The translations under genes and the position numbers were made by a program. 64,000 nucleotides of DNA from JANYCO01 sp035535995. GTDB taxonomy: Bacteria; Bacteroidota; Bacteroidia; Cytophagales; Cytophagaceae. Below the pieces are notes generated by a model. That model did no database searches, was not told the origin of the DNA, and saw only the letters and a list, made by a program, of their open reading frames with translations. Positions 8,915 to 17,540 of this stretch are shown in pieces. The DNA is taken from positions 184,301 through 248,300 of the forward strand of contig DATLOZ010000002.1 of NCBI GenBank assembly GCA_035535995.1, in the 5' to 3' direction. Within the stretch, counting starts at the first letter, position 1. Each line of letters starts with the position of its first letter.

Positions 8915-10426
8915 TTACAAAGGTAATAAAACCTTTATTTTTGTACCCTTCGATTCGCTGGAAAGAATTTTTACTCTTCCTCCTAATATTTCTGCTCTTT
9001 CGGTAATATTCTTCAATCCATTGCCCTGGCTTGAATCATTGCGGTTGAAGCCCTTTCCATTATCAGAAATATCCATTTCGATGGAGACGGAAGACTTTGT
9101 GACCACTACAAGTGCCCGGGTAGCGCTGGAATGTTTGAGAATATTGTTGAGACATTCCTGTGCAATGCGATATAAACAAACACGAATATCAAAACTCAAC
9201 ACCGTGTCTTTACTTTCCAAATGATAATCCATTTCAATCGAAATTTTTCCCGGGATCGACATCTTATGACAAAGACTTTGCAACGCCGGTTCCAGCCCCA
9301 GGTCAAGCAAGCCTGAAGGCATGGCGTTGTGTGAAATTTTCCGGATCTCGGAAATGGATTCGTCGATCATTTTTTTGACTTCGATTTTCTTCCCTTCTTC
9401 AATGGATAAGGCTTCAAACTGAAACCGCACAGCGGTAAGCATTTGTCCCACGCTGTCGTGCAGCTCTCGGGCGATGCGCTCGCGTTCTTTTTCTTCGCCT
9501 TCGATCAATGCCGCCGAGCGTTGACGGACGAGTGAAATTTCTTTTTCTTTCAATTCTTTCAAACTATCGCGCATCTTCAAAAGCGCTTTCCCCAGAATAT
9601 CTTCTTCGCTAAGCGGACTGTATTGCGTAGCATATTTTCCTGCGCCGATCTCTGAAGCAAAGGCCGCAGTGGCCGCAATATTTTCTGCAAGTTTTTTCAC
9701 CGAATCAATCATCCTGTTGATCTCCATGAAATCTTCCTCGTCTTCTTCCACTACCGGTATCCGGCCGAGCGAGAGGGCATGAATATGTTTTTCCAACGAA
9801 AGAATAGGTTCGGAGATACGGGTGGAAAAATAGAGACTGATCAATACTGTCACTACCGAAACAATGATTAATACTGCAATAATATAATTGCGGATCACAT
9901 ACACAGGCTTCATTGCTTCATCCATATCGATCTCCGAAATGATTACCCAGTCCAGTCCATTTACCTGGATCCTCCTATAGACACTGAGCACTTCGATATG
10001 GCGATAGTCGACAATGATCCCTTTTTCAGAACTGCCCTTGCGGGCGCTTGTAACAGCCTGAGTATGCACGGTAATAGCAGTGGGCTCTTGCGGAAAGAAG
10101 CGCGAGCGGGTGATCATTTGATCGTAATGGTTTACCATATACGATTCGCCTGACTTGCCCATACCTGTGCGTTCGAGCAAGATCTTTTCCAGGGTTTCTT
10201 CTACTTTTTTAGAAGGAGTATCCGAGTGTAGATTTTCCGAACGGATCAGTTCTTCGATCCTGTTTTTCTTAAGAATATTAATGGAAGACAATTGCGCGAA
10301 TGTTCTTTCGAGCAAAGCATTTTTAAACGCCCTGTAAAAAAACAAAGAAGCCAACGACACCGTGAGCGCGCCGATCAGGAGATAAGAGAGGGTGAGCTTT
10401 TTGAAAATACTCAGATTCCTGAACAT
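8915..10426 (-). CDS. Membrane sensor histidine kinase (Cache/HAMP/HisKA_3)
   Basis: 503 residues. TM1 (about 13-31), an extracytoplasmic Cache-like sensor (about 35-178, with GESYMVNHYDQMI, a typical Cache signature), TM2 (about 180-200), HAMP (about 200-255), a HisKA_3 dimerisation box with phospho-acceptor His323 (ARELHDSVGQML) and a HATPase domain. The N-box is E424CLNN, G1 is DNGKGF at 455-460 and G2 is GNGLKN at 468-473. It would autophosphorylate and pass phosphate to the response regulator encoded 4 bp downstream. The DHp family (HisKA_3) is the one that normally pairs with NarL/LuxR regulators, which supports the pairing. The ligand cannot be read from sequence. Confidence 0.92.
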   Translation of the reverse strand: MFRNLSIFKKLTLSYLLIGALTVSLASLFFYRAFKNALLERTFAQLSSINILKKNRIEELIRSENLHSDTPSKKVEETLEKILLERTGMGKSGESYMVNHYDQMITRSRFFPQEPTAITVHTQAVTSARKGSSEKGIIVDYRHIEVLSVYRRIQVNGLDWVIISEIDMDEAMKPVYVIRNYIIAVLIIVSVVTVLISLYFSTRISEPILSLEKHIHALSLGRIPVVEEDEEDFMEINRMIDSVKKLAENIAATAAFASEIGAGKYATQYSPLSEEDILGKALLKMRDSLKELKEKEISLVRQRSAALIEGEEKERERIARELHDSVGQMLTAVRFQFEALSIEEGKKIEVKKMIDESISEIRKISHNAMPSGLLDLGLEPALQSLCHKMSIPGKISIEMDYHLESKDTVLSFDIRVCLYRIAQECLNNILKHSSATRALVVVTKSSVSIEMDISDNGKGFNRNDSSQGNGLKNITERAEILGGRVKILSSESKGTKIKVLLPL

Positions 10427-10440
10427 CGTTAATTTTAAAG

Positions 10441-10523
10441 TTTAAATTATGAATTTTAAATTATAGCCTGCTTATAGAGCTTCGATTTGGTTTTAATTTA
10501 AAATTTAAAATTCATAATTTAAA
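10441..10523. repeat. TTATGA-family AT-rich inverted repeat (locus A1)
   Basis: Arms 10441-10462 and 10502-10523 are perfect 22-bp reverse complements built from TTTAAATTATGAATTTTAAA. The right arm ends 2 bp before the TAA stop of the 10525-11628 gene on the minus strand. The interval to the histidine kinase gene is filled almost entirely by this element. Confidence 0.75.
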
Positions 10524-10524
10524 A

Positions 10525-11628
10525 TTACTTCTTGACCGCCTTGTTATTTTTAATCACAGGCCTTTTCACTTCCGGTTGGTCGTCTCCGATAAGATACCCG
10601 AATGGAGCCAGATCAGGCACGCGGTCGAAGATCACTTTTAGAATAGCGGTAAGCGGCAGAGAGAGAAACATTCCTGCTACGCCCCAAAGCGCGCCACCTA
10701 TGAGCACTACGATGATCGACACCAATGCATTTACCTGTACTTTGCTGGCTACTATTTTTGGCACAATAAAATTATTATCGATAAACTGTACCAGCAAATA
10801 CGCTCCGAATACCCAGAGGGCATAGATCGGTTCTTTCGTTGCTACAGCCATAAGCATCGGCATACTGATCGCAATGATTCCTCCGATATAGGGGATCATA
10901 TTTAAAAGCGCGCCGACGATTCCAAGAAGAATCGCATACTGAATTCCTAACATGAGCAAAGCAACCGAGTTAAGTGTCGCTACGATCGCTGCTTCAATGA
11001 GCAGCCCTGCGAGATAACTTTGTACAAGCGCTTTTGTTTGTTCTAAAATATCGATCATCACTTTATGCCGACCAGTAGTGGCAAGCCTTGACAGGAACTC
11101 CAGCAAGAGTGGTTTGTAAAAGAGGATCATGAAAATATAAACCGGCAACAACAGGATCAGCGCCAATACCCCGCCAATCGTGAGAAATGCCGAGCTGATC
11201 ATTGGCGCCAGGTTGCCGCTTACTTTCTTTTGAGTGTCCTTGACCCAAGCCAGGATCTTATCTTTTGGGATGTTCATATTAGCAGAAACCCAATCGACCA
11301 ATTCGCTGGTAATTTGGTTGAAACGAATTTTAAACTGCGGAAAAGAATCACTCAGCATGGAAGCTTGCGAAACAATAAAATACAAAAGCCCTATGGTTAT
11401 GACAAGCGTACCCAACACGGATAGTGCAATGGCCAGGATACGGTTCATCTTTTTGCGATGGAGAAAATTGACCACCGGATTCAACAAAATTGCAATAACA
11501 GTAGCAAAGAGAAAAGGAACAATAATATCGCGGCCTACATATAATATTGCGCACAGCGAAACGATCCCCGTCAGGATGATCGAAAATTTTGCATAAGCAG
11601 GCCAGGGCTTGGCGGTGTGGTTTTCCAT
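10525..11628 (-). CDS. AI-2E family (YdiK/PerM-type) membrane transporter
   Basis: 367 residues, typical for the AI-2E transporter superfamily. Two hydrophobic helices at the N-terminus (about 13-70), a short loop domain, then a cluster of about five to six helices from about 140 to 340. The family region GIVGALLNMIPYIGGIIA is present near 235-252, followed by VQFIDNNFIVPKIVASKVQVNAL and the terminal PLTAILKVIFDRVP segment. Family members include the E. coli AI-2 exporter TqsA and Na+/H+ antiporters, so the substrate is open. The C-terminus is a Lys-rich cytoplasmic tail. The gene is alone, with an inverted repeat abutting its stop codon. Confidence 0.88.
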   Translation of the reverse strand: MENHTAKPWPAYAKFSIILTGIVSLCAILYVGRDIIVPFLFATVIAILLNPVVNFLHRKKMNRILAIALSVLGTLVITIGLLYFIVSQASMLSDSFPQFKIRFNQITSELVDWVSANMNIPKDKILAWVKDTQKKVSGNLAPMISSAFLTIGGVLALILLLPVYIFMILFYKPLLLEFLSRLATTGRHKVMIDILEQTKALVQSYLAGLLIEAAIVATLNSVALLMLGIQYAILLGIVGALLNMIPYIGGIIAISMPMLMAVATKEPIYALWVFGAYLLVQFIDNNFIVPKIVASKVQVNALVSIIVVLIGGALWGVAGMFLSLPLTAILKVIFDRVPDLAPFGYLIGDDQPEVKRPVIKNNKAVKK

Positions 11629-11830
11629 AGAATAATTTTAAGTTCGTTCTTTGTGATATCTCTGCATTTATTCAACATAAGGGATAACAAAGATTCGCAA
11701 AGAGCGCAAGTTTTGGGATAAAGATGCGGCCTTTTATCGGATAAAATTTGTATGATCTTATCTAATGATTACATCCTTCACATGATGAGAAGAAAATAGT
11801 AAGAGAGAAATATATAAAATTCCGGATTGT
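11629..11830. other. Gene-free gap with a degenerate GCAAAGATTCGCAAAG repeat
   Basis: About 200 bp between trpD and the AI-2E transporter gene. A stretch at 11687-11712 (CAAAGATTCGCAAAGAGC and following bases) resembles the module repeated downstream of the GH81 gene near 32243-32290, so it is probably a decayed copy of a dispersed repeat. I see no open reading frame or clear promoter in it. Confidence 0.35.
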
Positions 11831-12817
11831 TTAACCTACTAATTTTTTAAACATGCTAAACGCCTTACCTGATTCGAGCGATTCTTTGGCGGTAGCCATC
11901 GCTTCTTCCTGCGTCAGCTGCGGGCGGGCGCACCAGACACCCATCCCTGCGTTGGCGAGTACTACTTGCTTTTGTGCTTCGGTAGATTTATTTTCCAACA
12001 CATTAGTAAATATTTTCGCCGACTCCTCGAGTGTAGCACCCCCTAGCAATTGCTCGTGCTCATACTTGCTGAAGCCAATATCATCCGGCGCTATCAATTG
12101 CTCTCGTTTGTTGGAGATCATTTTAAAAGCAGAAGTAAGCGAGATCTCATCGTAACCGTCCAGGGAGTGAACGATCATAAAATCTTTGTTTGTTTTCTGA
12201 TATAAATATCCATACAGCCTCGCCAGCTCAAGGCTGAACACACCTACCATTTGTTTGGTAGGGAATGCCGGGTTGATCATCGGACCAAGCATATTGAAAA
12301 AAGTTTTTAATCCCAGCTCTTTACGGATCGGGCCTACATTTTTCATTGCAGGGTGAAACAAAGGTGCATGCATAAAACAGATTCCGCAATTTTCCATTTG
12401 TCTTTGCAGCACATCGATATCGCTGGTGAATTTATACCCGAAATGTTCCATGATGGTAGAAGAACCTACCAGCGAGGAAACCCCGTAGTTGCCATGCTTC
12501 GCTACATTAATGCCTGCACCGGCCACTACAAAAGACGAACAGGTAGAAATGTTAAAGGTATCTTTCCCGTCTCCACCAGTACCGCAAAGATCAATCGGGT
12601 CGAAAGCCTTGAGGTCAACAGGGATACAAAGTTCCAGCATGCTGTCGCGAAATCCTTCCAGTTCTTCCACGGTGATGCTTCGCATCATATACACAGCAAG
12701 AAAAGCAGCGATCTGGCTTTGATTCACTTCTCCCCTTCCGATGCGGAGCAAAACTGTTCTGGCTTCTTCTTTGGTAAGAGTCTTGTGTTCCAGCAAATAG
12801 GATAGTATTTGTTTCAT
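11831..12817 (-). CDS. trpD: Anthranilate phosphoribosyltransferase
   Basis: 328 residues, normal for TrpD. It transfers the phosphoribosyl group of PRPP to anthranilate in tryptophan synthesis. The N-terminal helical domain (1-70) is followed by the PRPP-binding GTGGDG motif at 79-84, NISTCSS at 89-95 and KHGN at 107-110, all family signatures. No other trp gene lies nearby on either side, which is unusual because Bacteroidota mostly keep trp genes together. It may be a displaced trpD or a paralogue such as the TrpD2-like group, although motif conservation argues for true activity. Upstream lies a large nested palindrome. Confidence 0.9.
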   Translation of the reverse strand: MKQILSYLLEHKTLTKEEARTVLLRIGRGEVNQSQIAAFLAVYMMRSITVEELEGFRDSMLELCIPVDLKAFDPIDLCGTGGDGKDTFNISTCSSFVVAGAGINVAKHGNYGVSSLVGSSTIMEHFGYKFTSDIDVLQRQMENCGICFMHAPLFHPAMKNVGPIRKELGLKTFFNMLGPMINPAFPTKQMVGVFSLELARLYGYLYQKTNKDFMIVHSLDGYDEISLTSAFKMISNKREQLIAPDDIGFSKYEHEQLLGGATLEESAKIFTNVLENKSTEAQKQVVLANAGMGVWCARPQLTQEEAMATAKESLESGKAFSMFKKLVG

Positions 12818-12849
12818 AAGACCAGCAATTTACGAAAGCAGATGTAAAA

Positions 12850-13178
12850 ATTATAAATTATGAGTTATGAATTATGAATTTGTTAGAACTCATGATACGG
12901 GTTTTCTCCTGAATATTTGTTGCTAATCATATCAAATGGCCTCCTATAGTCAATTATAGTCGTGATACCTACTATAAAATTTTTAAATGAATCATAACCT
13001 AGTTTTTAAATTCATAAGGGCATGTTGTAGAATAATGTGGGAACAGGAAAATTAAAGCTGATAATTCGGTTTTTAACACCTGTAAGGTTTTTAGAAACCT
13101 TACAGGTGTTGTCTAAAGATAAATCCCACATTATTCTACAACATACCCATTCATAACTCATAACTCATAATTTATAAC
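12850..13178. repeat. TTATGA-family outer inverted repeat (locus A2) of a nested element
   Basis: Arms 12850-12879 and 13149-13178 are 30-bp reverse complements with two mismatches, made of ATTATGAGTTATGAATT-type units. The right arm directly abuts the right arm of the middle palindrome (13124-13148), giving a concentric arrangement. Confidence 0.7.
13018..13148. mobile_element. Putative MITE-like element with two nested stems
   Basis: Terminal arms 13018-13042 and 13124-13148 are 25-bp reverse complements with one mismatch (core ATGTTGTAGAATAATGTGGG). Inside is a perfect 16-bp hairpin, AACACCTGTAAGGTTT at 13075-13090 and its complement at 13095-13110, with a TTAG loop. The total is 131 bp with no coding capacity. 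The structure resembles a non-autonomous mobile element or folded intergenic repeat. Other copies would be needed to prove mobility, and none is seen in this window. Confidence 0.55.
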
Positions 13179-13298
13179 TCATTATAATTCCGGCCACATT
13201 ATTCAATCTTCCCTACGTTAATTGCGCTGAATGTCATATTTTTGTTTTCTAAATAACAATTGTGGTAAACCACATTTTGTGGTACATAACAAGACATC

Positions 13299-14477
13299 AT
13301 GAATTATCCCATCCTACAGCTCAAGCCTAAACGTGAACGTTCTATTTTATTAAAACATCCCTGGATCTTTTCGGGTGGACTGGAAAGAAGGCCGAAAGCT
13401 AGTGAAGGCGAGATTGTGGAAGTTCGCTCTCACCAGAACGAAGTGCTTGGCTATGGATTTTATTCTGAAAAAAGTCAGATCAGCTGCCGGATGTTTGATT
13501 GGCAAGATCATCCGTCTGAATTTGAACAAGCCGACTACTGGACCAACAAGATCAAGAATGCGCTCGCTTTGCGCAAAGCTATTCTTCCTGCCAATACAGA
13601 TGCCTATCGCCTCTTGCACGCCGAAGGAGATTTTCTACCAGGCGTCATTGCCGACGTGTACGCACAAGTAGTAGTACTCCAGATCCTGATCCGCGGGATA
13701 GAGCAACGAAAGGAGTTGATCATTGAAGCATTTAAGAGAAATGGATTTGAAAATGTTTACCTCAAAACAAAATCCAGTTCGCAGAATATTGAAGAGATCC
13801 ACAGCATTTCTGGCTGGCTTTCCGGGAATGGGGAAGGAAAAGTAGTGGCCAAAGAAAACGATCTACTCTTCAACATAGATTTTATCGACGGACAAAAAAC
13901 AGGTTTCTTCATCGACCAGCGCGACAACCGGCAGCTTTTGAAAACATTGTCGGCAGGAAAAAAAGTATTGAACACCTTTTGCTACACCGGTGGCTTCAGC
14001 GTGTATGCCTTATCCGGAGGCGCCACAGAAGTGCATTCGGTAGATATTTCTGCGGAAGCGGTAAGACTTGCCGAAGAAAATGTGCAACTAAATTTTCCCA
14101 ATGCATTACACAAAGGTTTTGCTATTGATTGTTTTGACTACCTCAAAGACATGCCTGAAAACGAGTACGATGTGATCGTACTGGACCCTCCTGCTTTTGC
14201 TAAGAATGCGCGTGCGGTAGACAATGCTTCGCGCGGGTACAAGCAGATCAACATCCGTGCGTTCAAGAAAATAAAGCCGGGCGGGATCTTATTTACGTTT
14301 TCCTGTTCGCAGAATATTTCCAAAGACCTTTTCCAGAAAATAGTCTTCGGCGCCGCTGCTGACGTAGGCCGCGCTGTACGCATCATCCATCAACTCCACC
14401 AACCTGCTGATCATCCGATCAATATTTATCATCCGGAAGGAGAATATCTGAAGGGGTTGGTGCTTTGGGTGGAGTAA
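13299..14477 (+). CDS. rlmI: Class I SAM-dependent rRNA methyltransferase, RlmI-like
   Basis: 392 residues. An N-terminal PUA domain (1-75; KHPWIFSGGLE) is followed by a RlmI middle domain and a Rossmann SAM-binding domain. DGQKTGFFIDQRDNR lies near 198-212, motif I NTFCYTGGFSVYAL near 224 and motif IV LDPPAF near 294. A late FSCSQN segment near 333 carries the cysteine placed where m5C enzymes keep a catalytic residue. The E. coli homologue methylates 23S rRNA C1962. The substrate is inferred from family membership and could differ. Start at the ATG 13299; the gene stands alone on the plus strand. Confidence 0.87.
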   Translation: MNYPILQLKPKRERSILLKHPWIFSGGLERRPKASEGEIVEVRSHQNEVLGYGFYSEKSQISCRMFDWQDHPSEFEQADYWTNKIKNALALRKAILPANTDAYRLLHAEGDFLPGVIADVYAQVVVLQILIRGIEQRKELIIEAFKRNGFENVYLKTKSSSQNIEEIHSISGWLSGNGEGKVVAKENDLLFNIDFIDGQKTGFFIDQRDNRQLLKTLSAGKKVLNTFCYTGGFSVYALSGGATEVHSVDISAEAVRLAEENVQLNFPNALHKGFAIDCFDYLKDMPENEYDVIVLDPPAFAKNARAVDNASRGYKQINIRAFKKIKPGGILFTFSCSQNISKDLFQKIVFGAAADVGRAVRIIHQLHQPADHPINIYHPEGEYLKGLVLWVE

Positions 14478-14483
14478 TATCAA

Positions 14484-14537
14484 CATGTTGCTCTGGCAGG
14501 CCTGCAGGACAGCAAGAGCAACAGCAACAGTAGTGAG
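14484..14537. repeat. CAGCAAGAGCAACAGC-family repeat (locus E1)
   Basis: Directly after the rlmI-like stop. The module CAGCAAGAGCAACAGCAACA with flanks at 14503-14537 matches the copy at 23147-23203 (locus E2) and that at 63226-63255 (locus E3). A short complementary GTTGCT at 14488-14493 allows a hairpin with GGCAGGCCTGC in its loop. Likely a dispersed 3'-end hairpin. Confidence 0.55.
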
Positions 14538-14600
14538 TAATAAAATGTCCGCCCGCCGACATCATCTTTCCAATAAACCTGTCATCTTTGTGCAGGAAAA

Positions 14601-15632
14601 ATGAAACCATCTAAAGTCAACTTATTTCTCACCAAACTTACTCATTGGGAATACTGGCCTTTTGAGATCGTTTATTTTCCTATTGCCATTTATTATCTCT
14701 GGCTTTCGCTGAAAGCAAGGTCTTTCTTTTTTTTCAGCGCTTCAAATCCTTCTATCGAAACCGGTGGTATGTTGGGAGAATCAAAATTTAGCATTCTAAA
14801 AAATATTCCACAGGAAGTTTCTACGCTTACTTTGTTTTTTCCAGCCGGAACTTCTTTTGAAGAAGTAGAAAAATATTTACGCCAAACCAATTTGACCTAC
14901 CCGCTGATCTCCAAGCCAGACGTGGGAGAACGAGGTATTAAGGTGGAGAAAATAGAAAATGCGCAACAGTTAAAAAAATACTTAGAGGATTGCCGCCAGG
15001 ATTTTCTGATCCAGGAATATGTTGATTTTGAAATAGAACTTGGAGTATTTTATTTTCGCCTGCCAGGCCAATCACGTGGGGTTGTTTCTTCTATTGTTAA
15101 AAAAGATTTTCTGCAAGTAACAGGTGATGGAGTATCCAGCCTGGGAGCGCTGATCGCAGCCTATCCGAGGGCAGCATTTCAATTTGAAAGACTTCGCACT
15201 TCCCTCGATTATCGAAGCATTCCTTCCAAAGGAGAAAAAGTAATTTTGGAGCCGATTGGCAACCATTGTCGCGGCACCACGTTTCTCAGCGCGCAAGAAC
15301 TGATCGACGAAGAACTAACGGAGGTCTTTGATCGCATCAGCCAGCAGATCCCTGATTTTTATTTTGGGCGTTATGATCTTCGTTGTAAAAGTATTGAAGA
15401 GCTGAAAGCAGGAAAAAATATTAAGATCCTTGAGCTGAACGGCGCAGGCGCAGAACCCGGGCATATCTACCAGCCTGGTTGCTCAATTTTTAAAGCCTGG
15501 AAAGAATTGTTATTCCATTGGAAAATACTTTACCAGATAAGTACACGCAATCATAAGAATGGCGTACCTTATATGCGTTTTCAGGAAGCAAGGGAGAGAT
15601 ATAAAAAGATTCGGGCACTGCGAGTTTTATAG
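14601..15632 (+). CDS. ATP-grasp family protein (D-Ala-D-Ala ligase-like)
   Basis: 343 residues. The N-terminal part has a hydrophobic stretch (about 20-45) and KARSFFFFSASNPSIETGG, typical of a Bacteroidota ATP-grasp family often annotated as D-alanine ligase-like. ATP-grasp features are PLISKPDVGERGIKVEKIE (about 107-125; Lys of the first nucleotide-binding strand), DFLIQEYVDFEIELGVFYFR (about 134-153) and the Mg-binding FGRYDLRCKS...KILELNGAGAEPGHIY near the C-terminus. The acceptor substrate is unknown. The following LysE-type exporter gene is 84 bp away on the same strand, hinting at an amino-acid or peptide product, but this is only inference. Confidence 0.75.
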   Translation: MKPSKVNLFLTKLTHWEYWPFEIVYFPIAIYYLWLSLKARSFFFFSASNPSIETGGMLGESKFSILKNIPQEVSTLTLFFPAGTSFEEVEKYLRQTNLTYPLISKPDVGERGIKVEKIENAQQLKKYLEDCRQDFLIQEYVDFEIELGVFYFRLPGQSRGVVSSIVKKDFLQVTGDGVSSLGALIAAYPRAAFQFERLRTSLDYRSIPSKGEKVILEPIGNHCRGTTFLSAQELIDEELTEVFDRISQQIPDFYFGRYDLRCKSIEELKAGKNIKILELNGAGAEPGHIYQPGCSIFKAWKELLFHWKILYQISTRNHKNGVPYMRFQEARERYKKIRALRVL

Positions 15633-15716
15633 GAGTGCCACGAGTATAAATTGAAACCACGAATAATTTTTACGTATACTATTGAAAGAACTCTTGGCTC
15701 TACTTTATAACGCTCT

Positions 15717-16340
15717 ATGATCATACAGCCTTTGATACATTTTCTTCTCGGTTTTGGCACCAGCTTTATTGGTTCTATTCCACTTGGAGCCATCAACGCC
15801 ACTACTATTCGGATCAGCATGACGTATGGGGTACCTTATGCCTTGCGTTTCATTTTGGGCGCCACTATCGCGGAATTATTTTATAGTTATAGCTGCGTTC
15901 AATTTTCCGGATATTTATTATCGATTCCTTCTCTGGAATTTTATATCCAGCTTTTTTCTATTCCTGTTTTTTTGATCCTGGGAATTTCCTACTGGATTGC
16001 GAGACCTAAAAAAGAAACAGGCAAAGAACTTTCTGCCAACAATATTTTTGTACAAGGACTTTCCATCGGTTTTTTAAATCCATTGCAAATTCCTTTCTGG
16101 CTGGCTTACACTACTTATTTTCTAAGCGCAGGATGGATCCGGCAAGATGTTGCACTGCTCAATATTTTTATAGTAGGAATTATTCTGGGTTCCTCGATCC
16201 TGCTTTATATACTGGCAAGATTTGCTTCTTCTCTGGAAGGGAAAATCCGATTGAGTGAAAAAACGATCAACCAATTTACGGCGGTGATTTTTTTAATGCT
16301 GGCATTATACCAAGTGGGAAGATTAACTCTGATCCTCTAA
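15717..16340 (+). CDS. LysE/RhtB-family amino-acid exporter-like protein
   Basis: 207 residues with about six transmembrane helices. FLLGFGTSFIGSIPLGAINATTIRISMTYG near the N-terminus matches the LysE family signature (GPxN-like region replaced by GAINAT). GLSIGFLNPLQIPFWLAYTTYF near 115-136 carries the second family motif NPxxxPFW. The family exports lysine, threonine, homoserine or similar metabolites out of the cytoplasm. The replacement of the usual GP in the first motif is a common variation in Bacteroidota. It follows the ATP-grasp gene on the same strand. Confidence 0.82.
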   Translation: MIIQPLIHFLLGFGTSFIGSIPLGAINATTIRISMTYGVPYALRFILGATIAELFYSYSCVQFSGYLLSIPSLEFYIQLFSIPVFLILGISYWIARPKKETGKELSANNIFVQGLSIGFLNPLQIPFWLAYTTYFLSAGWIRQDVALLNIFIVGIILGSSILLYILARFASSLEGKIRLSEKTINQFTAVIFLMLALYQVGRLTLIL

Positions 16341-16345
16341 AAATT

Positions 16346-16491
16346 ACTCGTCATTGCGAGGAGTGTAGCGTAGCGAAACAACGAAGCAATCTGTTTACTA
16401 CGCAGCCTTGTCAATTTCAACCCATTCGTAACTTATAACGGGCTCAGGCTTCGTAGCCAACGGATTGCTTCGCAGGCTCGCAATGACGAGT
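16346..16491. repeat. GTCATTGCGAG palindromic element (locus B1)
   Basis: Terminal arms ACTCGTCATTGCGAG (16346-16360) and CTCGCAATGACGAGT (16477-16491) are perfect 15-bp reverse complements. The inner modules GAAGCAATC and GGATTGCTTC are also complementary. The element is 146 bp and non-coding, lying between the convergent LysE and prohibitin-like genes. Two relatives occur in the window, at 28817-28955 and 63770-63937. Confidence 0.8.
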
Positions 16492-16503
16492 GAATGTTAT
16501 AAT

Positions 16504-17328
16504 TTATTTAGAGTCCAACATCACCGGAGCATTTTTATCCATCACGATGATCTTCGCATTGTTAGAGGCTCCGAGGGTTTTCAGCATATCAATATAGCGG
16601 TATTGAAGCGCTTGCTCAGTCATTGATTCGTTGATCAAGGCTTGAGATTTTTTGATCGCTTCCGCTTCTACCATCATTCTTTCCGCTTCTTTCTTTTGTC
16701 TCTGGATCACGTAATCCATCTGCTGTGCAGACCACTCGGCTTCTTTTCTTTGTTTCTGGATCACGAACTCCACTGTCAACGACGCCTGCTCTGCTTCCAG
16801 TTTGGATTGGATGGCTTTGGTCAATTGCTCAGGCATAAAGATATCGCGAAGTAGCACTGCGTCTACTACAAATCCGTACTGGGAAATTTGTTCTTTCATC
16901 ATATCCGCAATCGTATGTTCGATCTTCGTTCTTTCGGTTGCGTACAATTCTTTCGCTTCATAGCGTGCGCAGATCTCACGCGTGATCGCCCGAAGGTTGG
17001 TAAGAATGATCACCTCTTCGTAGTTGGTTCCGAAGCGGATATAAATATCGCGGGCCGATTCGGGGTTGATGTGGTAGAGCAAGCTGATCTCTGCTTTTAC
17101 GCTCAAGCCTTCTTTACTTGGCACAGTGAGTTCGTTGTACAACTCTACGGTGCGCGTATTTATTTTTACCTCTTTACTTACAAAGGGATTGAACCATCTG
17201 CTTCCTCCGAGTTCAGGCCTCGGCAGCAATTTACCGTTTCGCTGGATGTAACCGATCTGTCCGGGTCTTACGATCATACATCCTTGCAACGCCAGGACTG
17301 CAAGGACAAGCATAGCTATCTTTTTCAT
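16504..17328 (-). CDS. Prohibitin/SPFH-domain lipoprotein
   Basis: 274 residues. A lipoprotein signal LALQGC gives lipid-attached Cys17. An SPFH/band-7 domain spans about 20-190 (RTVELYNELTVPSKEGLSVKAEISLLYHI; YEAKELYATERTKIEHTIADMMKEQI). A charged coiled coil follows (about 185-250), where the phrase VIQxQ(R/K)KEAE is duplicated. Prohibitin-like proteins form ring-shaped membrane scaffolds that influence proteases and membrane domains. Here the lipobox implies attachment to the inner or outer membrane facing the periplasm, unlike the usual N-terminal anchor helix. Monocistronic. Confidence 0.85.
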   Translation of the reverse strand: MKKIAMLVLAVLALQGCMIVRPGQIGYIQRNGKLLPRPELGGSRWFNPFVSKEVKINTRTVELYNELTVPSKEGLSVKAEISLLYHINPESARDIYIRFGTNYEEVIILTNLRAITREICARYEAKELYATERTKIEHTIADMMKEQISQYGFVVDAVLLRDIFMPEQLTKAIQSKLEAEQASLTVEFVIQKQRKEAEWSAQQMDYVIQRQKKEAERMMVEAEAIKKSQALINESMTEQALQYRYIDMLKTLGASNNAKIIVMDKNAPVMLDSK

Positions 17329-17414
17329 ATATTGGGTTTGTTTGTTGAACCTTTATTTAGTTGAAAATCTTGAAATGAAGATAGGCAGAAATTCTGTTGT
17401 TGGTCTGTAGATTT

Positions 17415-17453
17415 AATTTTGAATTTTAAATTATTAGTTATGAGTTATGAATG
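17415..17453. repeat. TTATGA-family single arm (locus A3)
   Basis: Contains TTTTAAATTATTAGTTATGA and TTATGAATG units without an obvious partner arm. It lies between divergent prohibitin-like and lipoprotein genes in a 212-bp gap that shows nothing else distinct. Confidence 0.5.
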
Positions 17454-17540
17454 CCTTTATTTACCGTATATTACACGATTTTGTTATAAAACTTTAACTT
17501 TAAAAAATCGTAAAAGGCAACAGTTACAAATCTACCCATT

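Larger units (their letters stand above)
12818..13298. other. 481-bp gene-free interval occupied by nested repeats
   Basis: Between divergent trpD and rlmI-like genes. It holds three concentric inverted repeats (described separately) and, next to the plus-strand gene, a small palindrome TGTGGTAAACCACA at 13261-13274 followed by another TGTGGT half-site. No convincing open frame is present. Confidence 0.6.

Noticed and set aside
14419..14610. 63-codon minus-strand frame spanning the rlmI-like gene end and a repeat
   Set aside because: Made partly of the repeat and partly of antisense coding DNA.
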